Below, one piece after another: positions 55,318-64,000 of a stretch of 64,000 nucleotides of DNA; the stretch's first letter is position 1; each line of letters opens with the position of its first letter. A model generated the notes under the pieces. The model searched no databases, was not told the origin of the DNA, and worked only from the letters and a program-made list of their open reading frames with translations. The stretch is from contig CAJVZH010000006.1 of assembly GCA_913020715.1 (NCBI GenBank), positions 1-64,000 on the forward strand. The letters run 5' to 3'. The position numbers were made by a program, and so were the translations under genes. The DNA is from an uncultured Gammaproteobacteria bacterium (lineage in GTDB: Bacteria; Pseudomonadota; Gammaproteobacteria; PS1; Pseudothioglobaceae).

Positions 55318-56172
55318 ATGGCAAAAAAATCTAAATTAGGAAGAGGTCTGGACATATTGTTAGGTCAACATGTTGAAAATCCTGCCCGAGCACACTCCGA
55401 TGATCTTTTAATGCAAATGCAACTTGACCAATTGCAGCGTGGTCAATTTCAGCCGCGCTCAAAATTCGACGGCTCAAAATTAGACGAGTTAACACGCTCT
55501 ATCGCCTCTCAGGGTGTTATACAACCTCTGGTTGTTAGAAAGGTAACAGAAAATAAATTTGAAATTATTGCTGGCGAGCGCCGTTGGCGTGCCGCCAAAC
55601 AAGCAGGGCTTAACGAAGTTCCTGTTGTGGTCAGAGACATAGATGACCAAGTGGCATTAGCAATTGCACTGATTGAAAACATCCAGAGGGAGTCTTTAAC
55701 GCCAATTGAAGAGGCAAAGGCACTCTCAAGGCTAATTCAAGACTTCAAGATGACGCATGAAGAGATTTCTCAAGTGGTTGGAAGATCTCGCTCAGCTGTG
55801 AGTAATTTACTGCGCTTATTGAAACTAAGCGACGCCGTTAAGGCGTTGCTAGAAAATGGCGACATTGAAATGGGCCATGCACGCACACTGTTACCCCTGC
55901 CCGACGATTTGCAAATCAAACTGGCGCAAGAAGTTGCCACTAGAGAGTTGTCGGTTAGACAAACAGAAGTACTGGTGAGACAAGCACTTAACCCAAACCA
56001 AAAAAATATCAAAAAAACCAACCCTCAGTGGCTAGAGATGACAGAGTCTATCTCTAAGAGGTTCAACTCCAAAGCCGAAATCAAACCCGGCAAAGGAGAT
56101 GCTGGAAAAATCATCATTCATTTCGACTCCAAGGAGTCGCTAAACGATATCTTTAAAAAAATAAAGAGCTAG
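55318..56172 (+). CDS. parB: Chromosome-partitioning protein ParB (Spo0J)
   Basis: parS-binding CTPase clamp partner of ParA. 284 residues: N-terminal basic segment (MAKKSKLGRGLDILLG), CTP-binding blocks with GQFQPR and AGERRWRAAK, a helix-turn-helix (SQVVGRSRSAVSNLLRLL) and a C-terminal dimerisation part. I did not find a canonical parS palindrome (TGTTTCACGTGAAACA) nearby. Converges with lepB with a 4-base overlap. Confidence 0.95.
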   Translation: MAKKSKLGRGLDILLGQHVENPARAHSDDLLMQMQLDQLQRGQFQPRSKFDGSKLDELTRSIASQGVIQPLVVRKVTENKFEIIAGERRWRAAKQAGLNEVPVVVRDIDDQVALAIALIENIQRESLTPIEEAKALSRLIQDFKMTHEEISQVVGRSRSAVSNLLRLLKLSDAVKALLENGDIEMGHARTLLPLPDDLQIKLAQEVATRELSVRQTEVLVRQALNPNQKNIKKTNPQWLEMTESISKRFNSKAEIKPGKGDAGKIIIHFDSKESLNDIFKKIKS

Positions 56173-57101
56173 TCAAAGCCGCCGATTCTTGAGAATTGCA
56201 TGGTATTGAAATTCCAATCCCAATGCATCCATACGCCTACCGCTTTGCCAATAATATAACTCTCAGGCACAAAGCCCCATACTCGTGAATCACTACTATA
56301 TGCCCTATTGTCGCCCATCACGAAGTAATGTCCTTCGGGTACAGTTGTTTCCTTTAATTCTGGTGAATAGCCTCTAGGATGAAGAAGAATATCATGATTT
56401 CCACCCTCTATCTTTTCTCTAACAAGGTTATAGCCACTCATGGCGCGACCCGAGTCAACACCCTTGTAAGAGCCAACTTTACTGTAGCTTACTTCATTGC
56501 CGTTAATCGTTAAGTGGTCTCTTGTGTAACTGATAGTATCACCCGGAAGACCAATAATGCGCTTAATAAAGTCAGCGCCTTTATAAGCTTCAAAGAGCTT
56601 CGAGTTTTTATCATAGTTAGGATATCTAAAGACTACAACATCGCCACGTTCTGGCGCCGAAAACTCAATTAATTGAGTATTGACAATAGGGAGTCTTAAG
56701 CCGTAATCAAACTTGTTAACAACAATAAAATCGCCTGTTAACAAGGTTGGCATCATTGAATTTGATGGCACTCGAAAAGGTTCAAACACAAATCCACGGA
56801 ACAGTATCACCAGTATAAGGATAGGAAAGAATTCAATCGACCACTGTACAACCTTTGGTCGGTGCTTATATTTTTCGTTCTTTGAAAATTTTAGAAAAAT
56901 CAAAAAATAAAAGATTTTACTTAAAGTGGATTGATTTGCACTTTGTGCATCGCTATCACTTCCCTTGCTTGCGAAAAAAAGCAAATCAACGATAACAATA
57001 ACAAAGGCCAATACCAGTGCGGCAAATAAGTAAGTCACCACATCCCATGCAAAAAATGGCTCTGCGTTTGCAAGTATTCCTGAACTAATGTCGTTGCTCA
57101 T
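56169..57101 (-). CDS. lepB: Signal peptidase I
   Basis: Cleaves secretory signal peptides at the periplasmic face. 310 residues: two N-terminal membrane helices (about 22-43 and 90-104), the catalytic serine Ser115 in VPSNSMMPTL, the lysine Lys180 in DFIKRIIGLPGD, and the C-terminal GDNRAYSSDSR block. It lies at the end of the serC-pheA-hisC-tyrA-aroA run rather than before rnc. Confidence 0.96.
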   Translation of the reverse strand: MSNDISSGILANAEPFFAWDVVTYLFAALVLAFVIVIVDLLFFASKGSDSDAQSANQSTLSKIFYFLIFLKFSKNEKYKHRPKVVQWSIEFFPILILVILFRGFVFEPFRVPSNSMMPTLLTGDFIVVNKFDYGLRLPIVNTQLIEFSAPERGDVVVFRYPNYDKNSKLFEAYKGADFIKRIIGLPGDTISYTRDHLTINGNEVSYSKVGSYKGVDSGRAMSGYNLVREKIEGGNHDILLHPRGYSPELKETTVPEGHYFVMGDNRAYSSDSRVWGFVPESYIIGKAVGVWMHWDWNFNTMQFSRIGGFD

Positions 57102-57156
57102 TTATTGATTTCCTAAAAAATATTGGTTTGTATTATAACTGCAGAGATTCACTTGT

Positions 57157-58461
57157 TTAGCTTGTCTCTTTGATGTTCATTCCAATCTGTGTGCACAGTT
57201 CAACAAAATTTGGAAAAGATGTTTGTACATTGTCCACCCCTTCGATTTGAATCTCGTGCTGACATCTCAGTGAAGCAATTGCAAAAGACATCGATATGCG
57301 ATGATCGTGGTGCGACTGAATCACAGAGTTTGGCTTAGAAAATTCACCGCCTTGAATGCGAATACCGTCTTCCAATACCTCGTTTTCAATGCCCAGAATA
57401 TCAAGGCCATCGGCCATTACTTGGATGCGGTCCGACTCCTTAACGCGCAACTCTCGCGCGCCGGTTAAAACGGTTTCACCTGTGGCGCAGCTGGCCGCAA
57501 TGAAAAGTGATGGAAACTCATCAATAGCAATTGGCACTAAGTTTTTTGGAATATTAATTCCTTTTAAGTTTGATGATTGCACACGAATATCGGCAACCAA
57601 TTCGCCGCCCGATACGCACTCATTACTCAACTCAATATTGCCACCCATCAATTTAAGAATGTCAATCACACCCGTACGAGTTGGGTTAATATTAACCGCC
57701 TCAAGGGTGATGTCAGAATCCTTAGCAATGCACCCCGCCACCATAAAAAATGCAGAAGATGATATGTCGCTCGGCACTTCAATATCGCAAGCGGTTAGTT
57801 CGCCGCCGCCAACGAGGGAGATGCGACCATTGTCGGTTTCGACGTCGTAACCAAAGCCTCTGAGCATTCGTTCTGTGTGATCTCGCGTTATTCCACCCTC
57901 GGTCACAGAGGTTATGCCTTGTGCGTATAGGCCGGCCAGTAAAAGACAAGATTTAATTTGTGCAGAGGCGACCGGCAAGGTGTAATCAATAGCGCCCAGC
58001 TTTTGACCGCCCTTAATAACCAATGGCGGCTTGCTGTCTTGAGAATCAATTATTGCGCCCATCGTGCTTAGCGGGTCAATCACTCTACCCATCGGTCTTT
58101 TAGTAAGTGACTCATCGCCATGCAGTTCACAATCAAAACTTTGCGCACTCAGTAAGCCAGACATTAATCGCATTGAGGTGCCAGAATTGCCCAAATCTAG
58201 AGGATCTACAGGTGCTTTAAGCCCATGCATACCGACACCGTGAATCGTAACATTTGAACCCTCTCGTTCAATTTTAACGCCCATATCTTGGAATGCTTTA
58301 AGCGTGGACAAGGCGTCCTCGCCCTCTAAGAAGCCACTGACTCGAGTTACGCCGTTAGCAATTGAACCAAGCATGATGGAGCGGTGTGAAATTGACTTAT
58401 CGCCGGGAACTTTAATATTACCTTTTAATGACTGTGCGTGTGATGCTACAAAACTACTCAT
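57157..58461 (-). CDS. aroA: 3-phosphoshikimate 1-carboxyvinyltransferase (EPSP synthase)
   Basis: Sixth step of the shikimate pathway to chorismate. 434 residues with GDKSISHRSIMLGSIA, LGNSGTSMRLMSG, TKRPMGRVIDPL and RVKESDRIQVMADGL. The loop LGNSGTS contains the Gly-Thr/Ala region seen in non-E. coli (class II-like) enzymes; glyphosate class was not assigned. Ten bases after tyrA. Confidence 0.96.
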   Translation of the reverse strand: MSSFVASHAQSLKGNIKVPGDKSISHRSIMLGSIANGVTRVSGFLEGEDALSTLKAFQDMGVKIEREGSNVTIHGVGMHGLKAPVDPLDLGNSGTSMRLMSGLLSAQSFDCELHGDESLTKRPMGRVIDPLSTMGAIIDSQDSKPPLVIKGGQKLGAIDYTLPVASAQIKSCLLLAGLYAQGITSVTEGGITRDHTERMLRGFGYDVETDNGRISLVGGGELTACDIEVPSDISSSAFFMVAGCIAKDSDITLEAVNINPTRTGVIDILKLMGGNIELSNECVSGGELVADIRVQSSNLKGINIPKNLVPIAIDEFPSLFIAASCATGETVLTGARELRVKESDRIQVMADGLDILGIENEVLEDGIRIQGGEFSKPNSVIQSHHDHRISMSFAIASLRCQHEIQIEGVDNVQTSFPNFVELCTQIGMNIKETS

Positions 58462-58470
58462 ATATTCCTT

Positions 58471-59319
58471 TTAAGTTAGCCACTGATCACGATTACTTTT
58501 TGCGTCTCGAAACAGGGTCTCTATTTTTGTTGTGTTTTCATCTTCTATCACATCAATCAAATTGTCTAATGTATCCCTATAACCTTTGATGTGCTTAACA
58601 ATGGCTTCTTTGTTATTAAGGCAAATATCACGCCACATAATTGGATCGCCAGAAGCAATACGAGAGAAATCTCTAAAGCCACCAGCAGCATACAAACTGG
58701 CTTTTGGGTTCTGGGAAATCAGGTAGTTCATAATTGAAAAGGCCAACATGTGAGGCAAATGAGACGTCATGCCCAACAATTCATCGTGTGAAGCGGCACT
58801 CATCATATCAACAGTTGCCCCGGCCGCTTGCCAAACGTTTTTTACCGCCTCAACTGCTTCAACTGAACTTGATTCAGTTGGGGTGATGATTACCTTTCTA
58901 TCCACAAATAAGTCGACATCACTGGCCTCAAAACCGCTTTTTTCTTTACCAGCAATCGGGTGTGCTGGCACAAATTGCCTTGGCAATGAGCCAAAAACCG
59001 ACTCTACAACCTTAATAACACTGCTCTTTGTGCTGCCTACATCGGTAATAATCGTCGATGCATCAACGTGCCGCTGGATGCTTTTAAGGATAGACTCAAA
59101 ACTACCAACCGGTGTCGCAACAATAACCATATCAGCGCCATCAAGCGCTTCTTTAATATCGGTGGTGTAATCAGTAATAACGCCGTTATATTTCGCTGCT
59201 TGTAGTCTCAGTGCATCTCGACCAAAACCGATAACATGTGTGGCCTGTTTGCTGCGAATTATCGCCTTGGCCAATGAGCCACCAATTAAGCCCACACCAA
59301 CAATGCAAACTTTATTCAT
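58471..59319 (-). CDS. tyrA: Prephenate/arogenate dehydrogenase
   Basis: Oxidative decarboxylation of prephenate (or arogenate) on the way to tyrosine. 282 residues from the ATG at 59319, which overlaps the hisC TGA (TGATG). Rossmann motif VGVGLIGGSLAKAI, then TDVGSTKS, HPIAGKEKSGFEAS and the C-terminal GFRDFSRIASGDP. No fused chorismate mutase and no ACT domain, so it is the stand-alone type found between hisC and aroA. Confidence 0.94.
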   Translation of the reverse strand: MNKVCIVGVGLIGGSLAKAIIRSKQATHVIGFGRDALRLQAAKYNGVITDYTTDIKEALDGADMVIVATPVGSFESILKSIQRHVDASTIITDVGSTKSSVIKVVESVFGSLPRQFVPAHPIAGKEKSGFEASDVDLFVDRKVIITPTESSSVEAVEAVKNVWQAAGATVDMMSAASHDELLGMTSHLPHMLAFSIMNYLISQNPKASLYAAGGFRDFSRIASGDPIMWRDICLNNKEAIVKHIKGYRDTLDNLIDVIEDENTTKIETLFRDAKSNRDQWLT

Positions 59320-60383
59320 CACAATACGGCTTCAAGCGCCTCAAGAAGACGGCTGTTTTCAGATTCAGTGCCCACCGAAACTCTAAGGTAATTTGGCATT
59401 TCAACCGGTCGAACGATAACACCCTCTGATAATAATTTCTCAAAAATATCATTTGCATTCGACACCTCAACCGAAACAAAATTTGCAGAAGACGAGATAA
59501 ACGTCAAGCCAAGTGTAGTAAAGCCCGCTTCAAGCTGTTTAATGCCAGCACGATTAACATTAATTGATTTTTGCAAGTACTTTTCATCTTTTAGGGCTGC
59601 AGTGGCTGCACTTTGTGCGATATGATTAACGTTAAACGGCTCTCGCACTCGGTTAATGTAGTCGGCAATTTCAGCGCTTGAGATTGCGTAGCCTACTCTG
59701 AGCCCTGCAAGGCCATAGGCCTTTGAAAAGGTTCGGGTGATAATCAAATTACTGAAAGTTTCCAGCCAGCCAATCGCCAAATCATCAACACCCAAGTATT
59801 CAATATAAGCCTGGTCTAAAACCACTGGGACGGCTTCTGGCACCCTTTCTAAAAACGCAAAGAGCTCATTGTCGGTCAGCAAAGTACCAGTCGGGTTGTT
59901 GGGGTTGGCGACAAAAATAAGTCGTGTATTGTCATTAATTGCATCGAGTATGGCCTGTAAATCATGACCAAAATTTAACGCAGGAGTCACAACCGCTTTG
60001 GCTCCAAGCACCTGTGTGGCCATTGCGTAAACAGGAAATGCATATTGTGAAAAAACAACTTCATCCGATTCAGCACTAACAAACACTCTTGCAATCAGCT
60101 CAAGCAATTCATTAGATCCATTGCCCAACGTTAATGCATCAGGTGAAATACAAAGGTGCTTGCTTAGCGCGCACTTTAGCTCGTAGCTATCGCCATCAGG
60201 ATATCGGTTAGATTCTGCAACCGAGCTTTGAATTGCTTGAGCAACCAAAGGGCTGATGCCCAGTGGATTTTCATTGGATGCAAGCTTGATAACCACCTCA
60301 AGACCAAGTTCGCGCTTCAATTCATCAATTGGCTTGCCACCCTTATAGGGCTGCAAGTCAATAATTGATTTTCTATAGTTCAT
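59319..60383 (-). CDS. hisC: Histidinol-phosphate/aromatic aminotransferase
   Basis: PLP-dependent aminotransferase; in this gene order it usually acts on aromatic keto acids or imidazole acetol phosphate (HisC2 type). 354 residues with SNENPLGISP, NPNNPTGTL, the PLP lysine in TRTFSKAYGLAGLRVGY and the C-terminal VRPVEMPNYLRVSVG. Between pheA and tyrA, 18 bases after pheA. Confidence 0.92.
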   Translation of the reverse strand: MNYRKSIIDLQPYKGGKPIDELKRELGLEVVIKLASNENPLGISPLVAQAIQSSVAESNRYPDGDSYELKCALSKHLCISPDALTLGNGSNELLELIARVFVSAESDEVVFSQYAFPVYAMATQVLGAKAVVTPALNFGHDLQAILDAINDNTRLIFVANPNNPTGTLLTDNELFAFLERVPEAVPVVLDQAYIEYLGVDDLAIGWLETFSNLIITRTFSKAYGLAGLRVGYAISSAEIADYINRVREPFNVNHIAQSAATAALKDEKYLQKSINVNRAGIKQLEAGFTTLGLTFISSSANFVSVEVSNANDIFEKLLSEGVIVRPVEMPNYLRVSVGTESENSRLLEALEAVL

Positions 60384-60401
60384 AAACTGACCCTCTAAAA
60401 T

Positions 60402-61481
60402 TCACAAAATAGCAACTGGGTAGGAGCCAAGAATATTGAGTTTCGAGACATGTTTTCCAACTTCTTTTAAAGCAGACTGAACATTGACATCGCTTTGATG
60501 ACCCTCTATATCAATGAAAAACAAGTACTCCCACTTTACCCCAGGAATTGGATGTCTTGCCAATTGCAACATATTAATACCGTGCTTTTTAAACGGCTCA
60601 AGTAAGTCAAAAAGCGCACCAGATTCATGTTTTGTAACAACAAGCAATGAGGTTTTATCCATACCTCCAGCCGGTACAGAATCTTTGCCAATAGCAACAA
60701 ATCGAGTGACGTTACCCGCCCTGTCTTCTATGTTTTTTGCCACGCGTTGTAAGCTGTATAGGCCAAGTGCTGCTTCGGAGGCAATCGCTGCGGCATTAGG
60801 CTCATCCTTAACCATTCGCGCCGCCAATGCATTTGATGCTACAGCACGACATTCAGCCTTGGGGTGATGATTCGCTAACCAGCGGCGACATTGATCCAGA
60901 GCCTGTTGATGGGCGTAAATTATTTTAATTTCTTGCGCCTGATCCTGCATCATAAGTTGATGAGAAATCGCAATTTCTACTTCACCGCAAATATGCAAAT
61001 CATGAGTGTAGAGCAAGTCCAATGTAGCGCCAATCACACCATTCGATGAATTTTCAATTGGCACAACCCCATAGTGCGCGTTGTCCGTTTCCACCTGATG
61101 GAAAATTTCATCGATATTGCCACAATCAAGCGTGGAAACAGCGTGACCAAAATGCTTCAACGCCGCCTCTTGGGTAAAAGTACCCTCGGGCCCTAAGAAC
61201 GCAATCTTCAGCGGCTGCTCAAGTGCAAGGCAAGCAGACATAATTTCACGGAAGATATGCCCCACATCCTTATCTTTTAATAAGCTTTTGTTTCGCTCAA
61301 TAACCCGAGACAAAACTTGCGCCTCCCTCTCTGGGCGATAAAACACACTCTGTGTATTGGTTTCTTTTTTAACCTTGGCAACTTCAGCCGCCAATTCTGC
61401 ACGCGTTGCAATGAGTGCCTGAATTTTCTCATCCAGGGCATCAATTTCCATTCTTAAAACTTTTAGAGCTTGTTCTTTCAT
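60402..61481 (-). CDS. pheA: Bifunctional chorismate mutase / prephenate dehydratase
   Basis: Converts chorismate to prephenate and then phenylpyruvate. 359 residues: an N-terminal AroQ chorismate mutase helix bundle (about 1-90), the dehydratase domain (PLKIAFLGPEGTFTQEAAL to GNVTRFVAIG, with the TRF motif), and a C-terminal ACT domain. In the ACT domain the GALF half of the phenylalanine site is present, but the usual ESRP motif is replaced by ARHP, so feedback control may differ. Cotranscribed with hisC, tyrA and aroA. Confidence 0.95.
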   Translation of the reverse strand: MKEQALKVLRMEIDALDEKIQALIATRAELAAEVAKVKKETNTQSVFYRPEREAQVLSRVIERNKSLLKDKDVGHIFREIMSACLALEQPLKIAFLGPEGTFTQEAALKHFGHAVSTLDCGNIDEIFHQVETDNAHYGVVPIENSSNGVIGATLDLLYTHDLHICGEVEIAISHQLMMQDQAQEIKIIYAHQQALDQCRRWLANHHPKAECRAVASNALAARMVKDEPNAAAIASEAALGLYSLQRVAKNIEDRAGNVTRFVAIGKDSVPAGGMDKTSLLVVTKHESGALFDLLEPFKKHGINMLQLARHPIPGVKWEYLFFIDIEGHQSDVNVQSALKEVGKHVSKLNILGSYPVAIL

Positions 61482-61526
61482 ACTGGTTATAAATTTTATT
61501 AGATTTGAGCGCCTTATGTGTCTTCT

Positions 61527-62606
61527 TTAAGTCTGTGTTCTTTCAAACTCCCTCATAAAGCCAACTAACGCTTCAACGCCATCAAGCTCCATTGCATTAT
61601 AGATGCTAGCACGCATACCGCCAACCGCTTTATGACCTTTTAATGCCAATAAGCCGGCGTCAAATGCTGATTTAACAAACTGAGCGTCAAGTTTAGCGTC
61701 AGCAAGGAAGAACGGCACATTCATCCAAGAGCGGTAACGCGGGTTGATATTATTTGAATAAAAATCAGACCGATCAATGGCCTGATACAAAAATTTGGAT
61801 TTTTTTTCATTTTGCTTAGCAATCGCTTCAATACCACCCAACTCCTTTAACCACTCAAAGACCAGCGCCGCTGCGTACCAAGCAAAGGTACAAGGCGTAT
61901 TGTACATCGAGTCGTTATTGGCTTGCGATGCATAGTCGAACATAACAGGCTGATTATCCATTGCATCGCCAATTAAATCCTCCCTAACAATGACCACTGT
62001 CAAACCTGCGGCACCGATGTTCTTTTGCGCGCCTGCGTAAATCACTCCAAATTTAGAAACATCAATAGGTCGAGAAAGAATCGAAGACGACATATCAGCA
62101 ACTATCGGCATACCCACTTCAGGGACATAATCAAACTCAAGGCCAGCAATAGTCTCGTTAGGCGTATAGTGCAAATAAGCCGCATTTTCATCAATGCGCC
62201 AATCAGAAAAACTCTGTATATCGGTAAATCCGTTGTCACTGCTGTTGGTGCAAATATTTACATCACAATAACGAGCACCCTCTTTGATAGCCTTGTCAGA
62301 CCAATGCCCAGTATGGGTGTAATTGGCTATTTTCTTGCCTTGCAACAAGTTAATCGGTACCATTGAGAACTGCTGAGAAGCGCCACCCTGCAAAAACAAA
62401 ACTTTGTAATTATTAGGAATCGCCATCAAGTCTCTAAGGTCTTTCTCAGCTTTTTTCGCCAACGCCATAAAGTCCACCCCTCTGTGAGAGATTTCAATCG
62501 CAGAGGCTTTTGCGTTGCCAAATTCAAGCAAATCATACTGAATTTTATTAATTACCGGACTGGGCAATGTTGAAGGGCCAGCACTAAAGTTAAAAACCTG
62601 TTCCAT
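61527..62606 (-). CDS. serC: Phosphoserine/phosphohydroxythreonine aminotransferase
   Basis: Serine synthesis and, through 4-phosphohydroxythreonine, the PdxA/PdxJ vitamin B6 route. 359 residues with FNFSAGPSTLP, LFLQGGASQQFSMVP, the PLP lysine in GAQKNIGAAG and the C-terminal GMRASIYNAM. First gene of the serC-pheA-hisC-tyrA-aroA run. A 138-base divergent gap separates it from the cobalamin adenosyltransferase gene. Confidence 0.96.
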   Translation of the reverse strand: MEQVFNFSAGPSTLPSPVINKIQYDLLEFGNAKASAIEISHRGVDFMALAKKAEKDLRDLMAIPNNYKVLFLQGGASQQFSMVPINLLQGKKIANYTHTGHWSDKAIKEGARYCDVNICTNSSDNGFTDIQSFSDWRIDENAAYLHYTPNETIAGLEFDYVPEVGMPIVADMSSSILSRPIDVSKFGVIYAGAQKNIGAAGLTVVIVREDLIGDAMDNQPVMFDYASQANNDSMYNTPCTFAWYAAALVFEWLKELGGIEAIAKQNEKKSKFLYQAIDRSDFYSNNINPRYRSWMNVPFFLADAKLDAQFVKSAFDAGLLALKGHKAVGGMRASIYNAMELDGVEALVGFMREFERTQT

Positions 62607-62744
62607 AAAAGTAAATTAAGGGGTGGAAGTTCCTTAGCATTTTACCTCAGACTATCAATTTAACTTGATTAGTGCACCACATTTATTAATACCACAGCTC
62701 AGATTTATGCACTAGAATAGTAACAAATAATAGAGAGTTAAAAT

Positions 62745-63335
62745 ATGGACAATTCATACAAAAAACGCATGCAAAAGAAAAAAGCCTATATCGACTCTAG
62801 GATAGAGGCTGCCAATATTGATAAAGGCATTATTGTTTTATTAACAGGCAATGGCAAGGGCAAATCTTCATCCGCTATGGGGATGATCTGTCGCGCTCTA
62901 GGTTATGGCTTAAAAGTGGGCTTGGTGCGCTTTCTCAAAGGCGCTCAAGACACTGGTGAAGACTTGTTTCTTAATAACCACTCAAACGTTACTACAGCTC
63001 TAATGGAAAGCGGATTTACTTGGGATACGCAAGACAAAGAGCTGGATATTCAAAAAGCAGTTGAAACATGGAGCAAAGCCAAACTATTTCTGCAAGATCC
63101 AGCTATTGACTTGGTGGTGATTGATGAGCTTACTTATATGCTCAATTACAACTATCTTGATGAATCAGACATTCTTGAAATAATCAATAATCGCCCCGAG
63201 AGCCAGCATGTTGTTATTACCGGCCGAGCGGCAAGCAAGGGCTTAATTGACATCTCTGACACGGTCAGTGAAATTCAAGACATTAAGCACGCTTTTAGAG
63301 CTAATATCAAAGCGCAAAAAGGCGTTGACTACTAA
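62745..63335 (+). CDS. btuR: Cob(I)yrinic acid a,c-diamide / cob(I)alamin adenosyltransferase (CobA/BtuR type)
   Basis: Adenosylates corrinoids for coenzyme B12. 196 residues with the P-loop TGNGKGKSSSAMGM (34-47), the conserved VGLVRFLKGAQDTGE and VVIDELTYMLNY, ending in a helical tail. No corrinoid riboswitch is evident in the short upstream region. A role in salvage rather than synthesis cannot be judged because no other cobalamin gene lies in the window. Confidence 0.93.
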   Translation: MDNSYKKRMQKKKAYIDSRIEAANIDKGIIVLLTGNGKGKSSSAMGMICRALGYGLKVGLVRFLKGAQDTGEDLFLNNHSNVTTALMESGFTWDTQDKELDIQKAVETWSKAKLFLQDPAIDLVVIDELTYMLNYNYLDESDILEIINNRPESQHVVITGRAASKGLIDISDTVSEIQDIKHAFRANIKAQKGVDY

Positions 63336-63338
63336 CGT

Positions 63339-63944
63339 TTAAAAAACGTAAATCCAAAAAACAAAAGCACCCAATAATGCCCCAAAAATTGTATCAACAA
63401 TATAGTGTTGCTTCGTCAACAAACAGCTAATTGTAATAAAAACTGGGAATGACCAAATAGCCACCACAATCGCTGGGTGCGAAGCTGCGCCATTGTTGAT
63501 CATATGCAAAGAAGTCATCATCGCAACGCTCACGTGCATAGAGGGAAAGCAATTGGTTGCCGCATCGAAACTCTGCACGTATTTTAGAAATTTTTGAGAT
63601 TTGCCCGAATTCTCACTAAAATCGCGCCAGCGAGCTGGAGTTACAATCGGATAAAAAGTAAAGAATAATATTTGGATAAAGGCTAGCAATAAAAAATTAG
63701 CGGCGATATAGGCGAACTGCTGAAAACTGTTGATCGAAAAAACCAAACCGATAACCATCGGATAGTAAAGGCCACTGTATAACCAAGCCCAACTAGGGAT
63801 AAAGGGTATTTTATCGTCAACCCTAGTACTCAACTCTCTCGGCTCTTTAAAGGGGTGGTTTTGTGGGAAAAAATAGAATTGGTAGACACCAACAATTAGA
63901 ATAATGCTGATCAGCACCATCAACAAAGTATCAAGCATAGTCAT
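63339..63944 (-). CDS. PAP2-family membrane phosphatase or phosphotransferase
   Basis: A 201-residue inner-membrane protein with about six hydrophobic segments. The PAP2 catalytic motifs are present in order: FPSMHVSVAM (PSxH, catalytic histidine) near residue 134 and the SCLLTKQHYIVD block (nucleophile histidine and aspartate) near 177. The first motif (KxxxxxxRP) is weak. The FPSMH form and layout resemble the inositol-phosphoceramide-synthase/Aur1-like subgroup, so it may act on lipid phosphates. Convergent with btuR with a 3-base gap. Confidence 0.85.
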   Translation of the reverse strand: MTMLDTLLMVLISIILIVGVYQFYFFPQNHPFKEPRELSTRVDDKIPFIPSWAWLYSGLYYPMVIGLVFSINSFQQFAYIAANFLLLAFIQILFFTFYPIVTPARWRDFSENSGKSQKFLKYVQSFDAATNCFPSMHVSVAMMTSLHMINNGAASHPAIVVAIWSFPVFITISCLLTKQHYIVDTIFGALLGAFVFWIYVF

Positions 63945-64000
63945 ATGGTTTAGTGTTCCAATTGAATCCCAATAGGCACAAATGTTAACACACCCAACAA

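Noticed and set aside
54548-56172. parS site or replication origin near parAB
   Set aside because: No TGTTTCACGTGAAACA-like palindrome, DnaA-box cluster or mnmG/rsmG genes were seen around parAB.

Overview
The window is a gene-dense, fairly AT-rich stretch of a gammaproteobacterial chromosome. Gene orders and protein types are classically gammaproteobacterial: pdxA-rsmA-apaG-apaH, lipB-lipA with a DUF493 (YbeD) gene, tolB-pal-cpoB, rnc-era-recO-pdxJ-acpS, lgt-thyA, selD-mnmH, nrdA-nrdB-yfaE, serC-pheA-hisC-tyrA-aroA. Tight packing, one RelA/SpoT-type enzyme, Aap-type amino-acid importers and many 4-base overlaps fit a streamlined marine lineage such as the SUP05/Thioglobaceae group. That placement is an inference from style and was not tested by any search. 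No rRNA, CRISPR array, insertion sequence or prophage was recognised. One tRNA gene (Arg, anticodon CCG) is present.

Layout. 1-2083 is the 5' part of bamA, cut by the left edge. 2243-6356 holds a DUF971 gene, dapF, and the pdxA-rsmA-apaG-apaH operon. 6537-11294 is a three-gene export cassette: a periplasmic adaptor, an RND permease lacking the usual proton-relay aspartates, and a small secreted Tyr/Pro-rich protein. 11287-13364 is lipoate synthesis with two tandem DUF493 paralogues. 13440-16654 holds a rhodanese, a dimeric-type dUTPase, selD and mnmH. 16644-20416 is the class Ia ribonucleotide reductase operon, preceded by two NrdR boxes. 20712-25421 is a looser accessory stretch: a patatin-like lipase, an EamA transporter, a DUF5765 gene interrupted by an in-frame amber codon, hemH and an orphan winged-helix-like protein. 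25658-29933 is an AapJQMP-type amino-acid ABC transporter. 30406-32277 is an NAD synthetase with a DUF3693/XRE-like helix-turn-helix fused to its N-terminus. 32288-38453 pairs a second amino-acid ABC transporter with a three-subunit FAD/2Fe-2S dehydrogenase of the opine/D-hydroxyproline type. 38450-44737 is a chorismate enzyme (pabB-like), the Tol-Pal genes, iscX and spoT. 44874-47290 is bamD, an MFS transporter and ssb. 47360-52412 is acpS-pdxJ-recO-era-rnc-thyA-lgt and the tRNA. 52526-63944 holds an mlaC-like gene, ctpA, parA-parB, lepB, the aromatic/serine cluster, a cobalamin adenosyltransferase and a PAP2-family membrane phosphatase.

How it fits together. Two amino-acid importers plus an imino-acid/opine-type dehydrogenase indicate uptake and oxidation of organic nitrogen. 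Both importers separate the abundant binding protein from the membrane components with a strong intrinsic terminator. Selenium appears to be used at least for tRNA 2-selenouridine. The strongest candidate for an undescribed system is the HTH-NadE fusion together with the repeated AGTTATTT motif in front of its own gene. It resembles in concept the enzyme-repressor NadR but rests on an unrelated enzyme. The next best are the RND permease without its proton-relay acids and the amber-interrupted DUF5765 gene.
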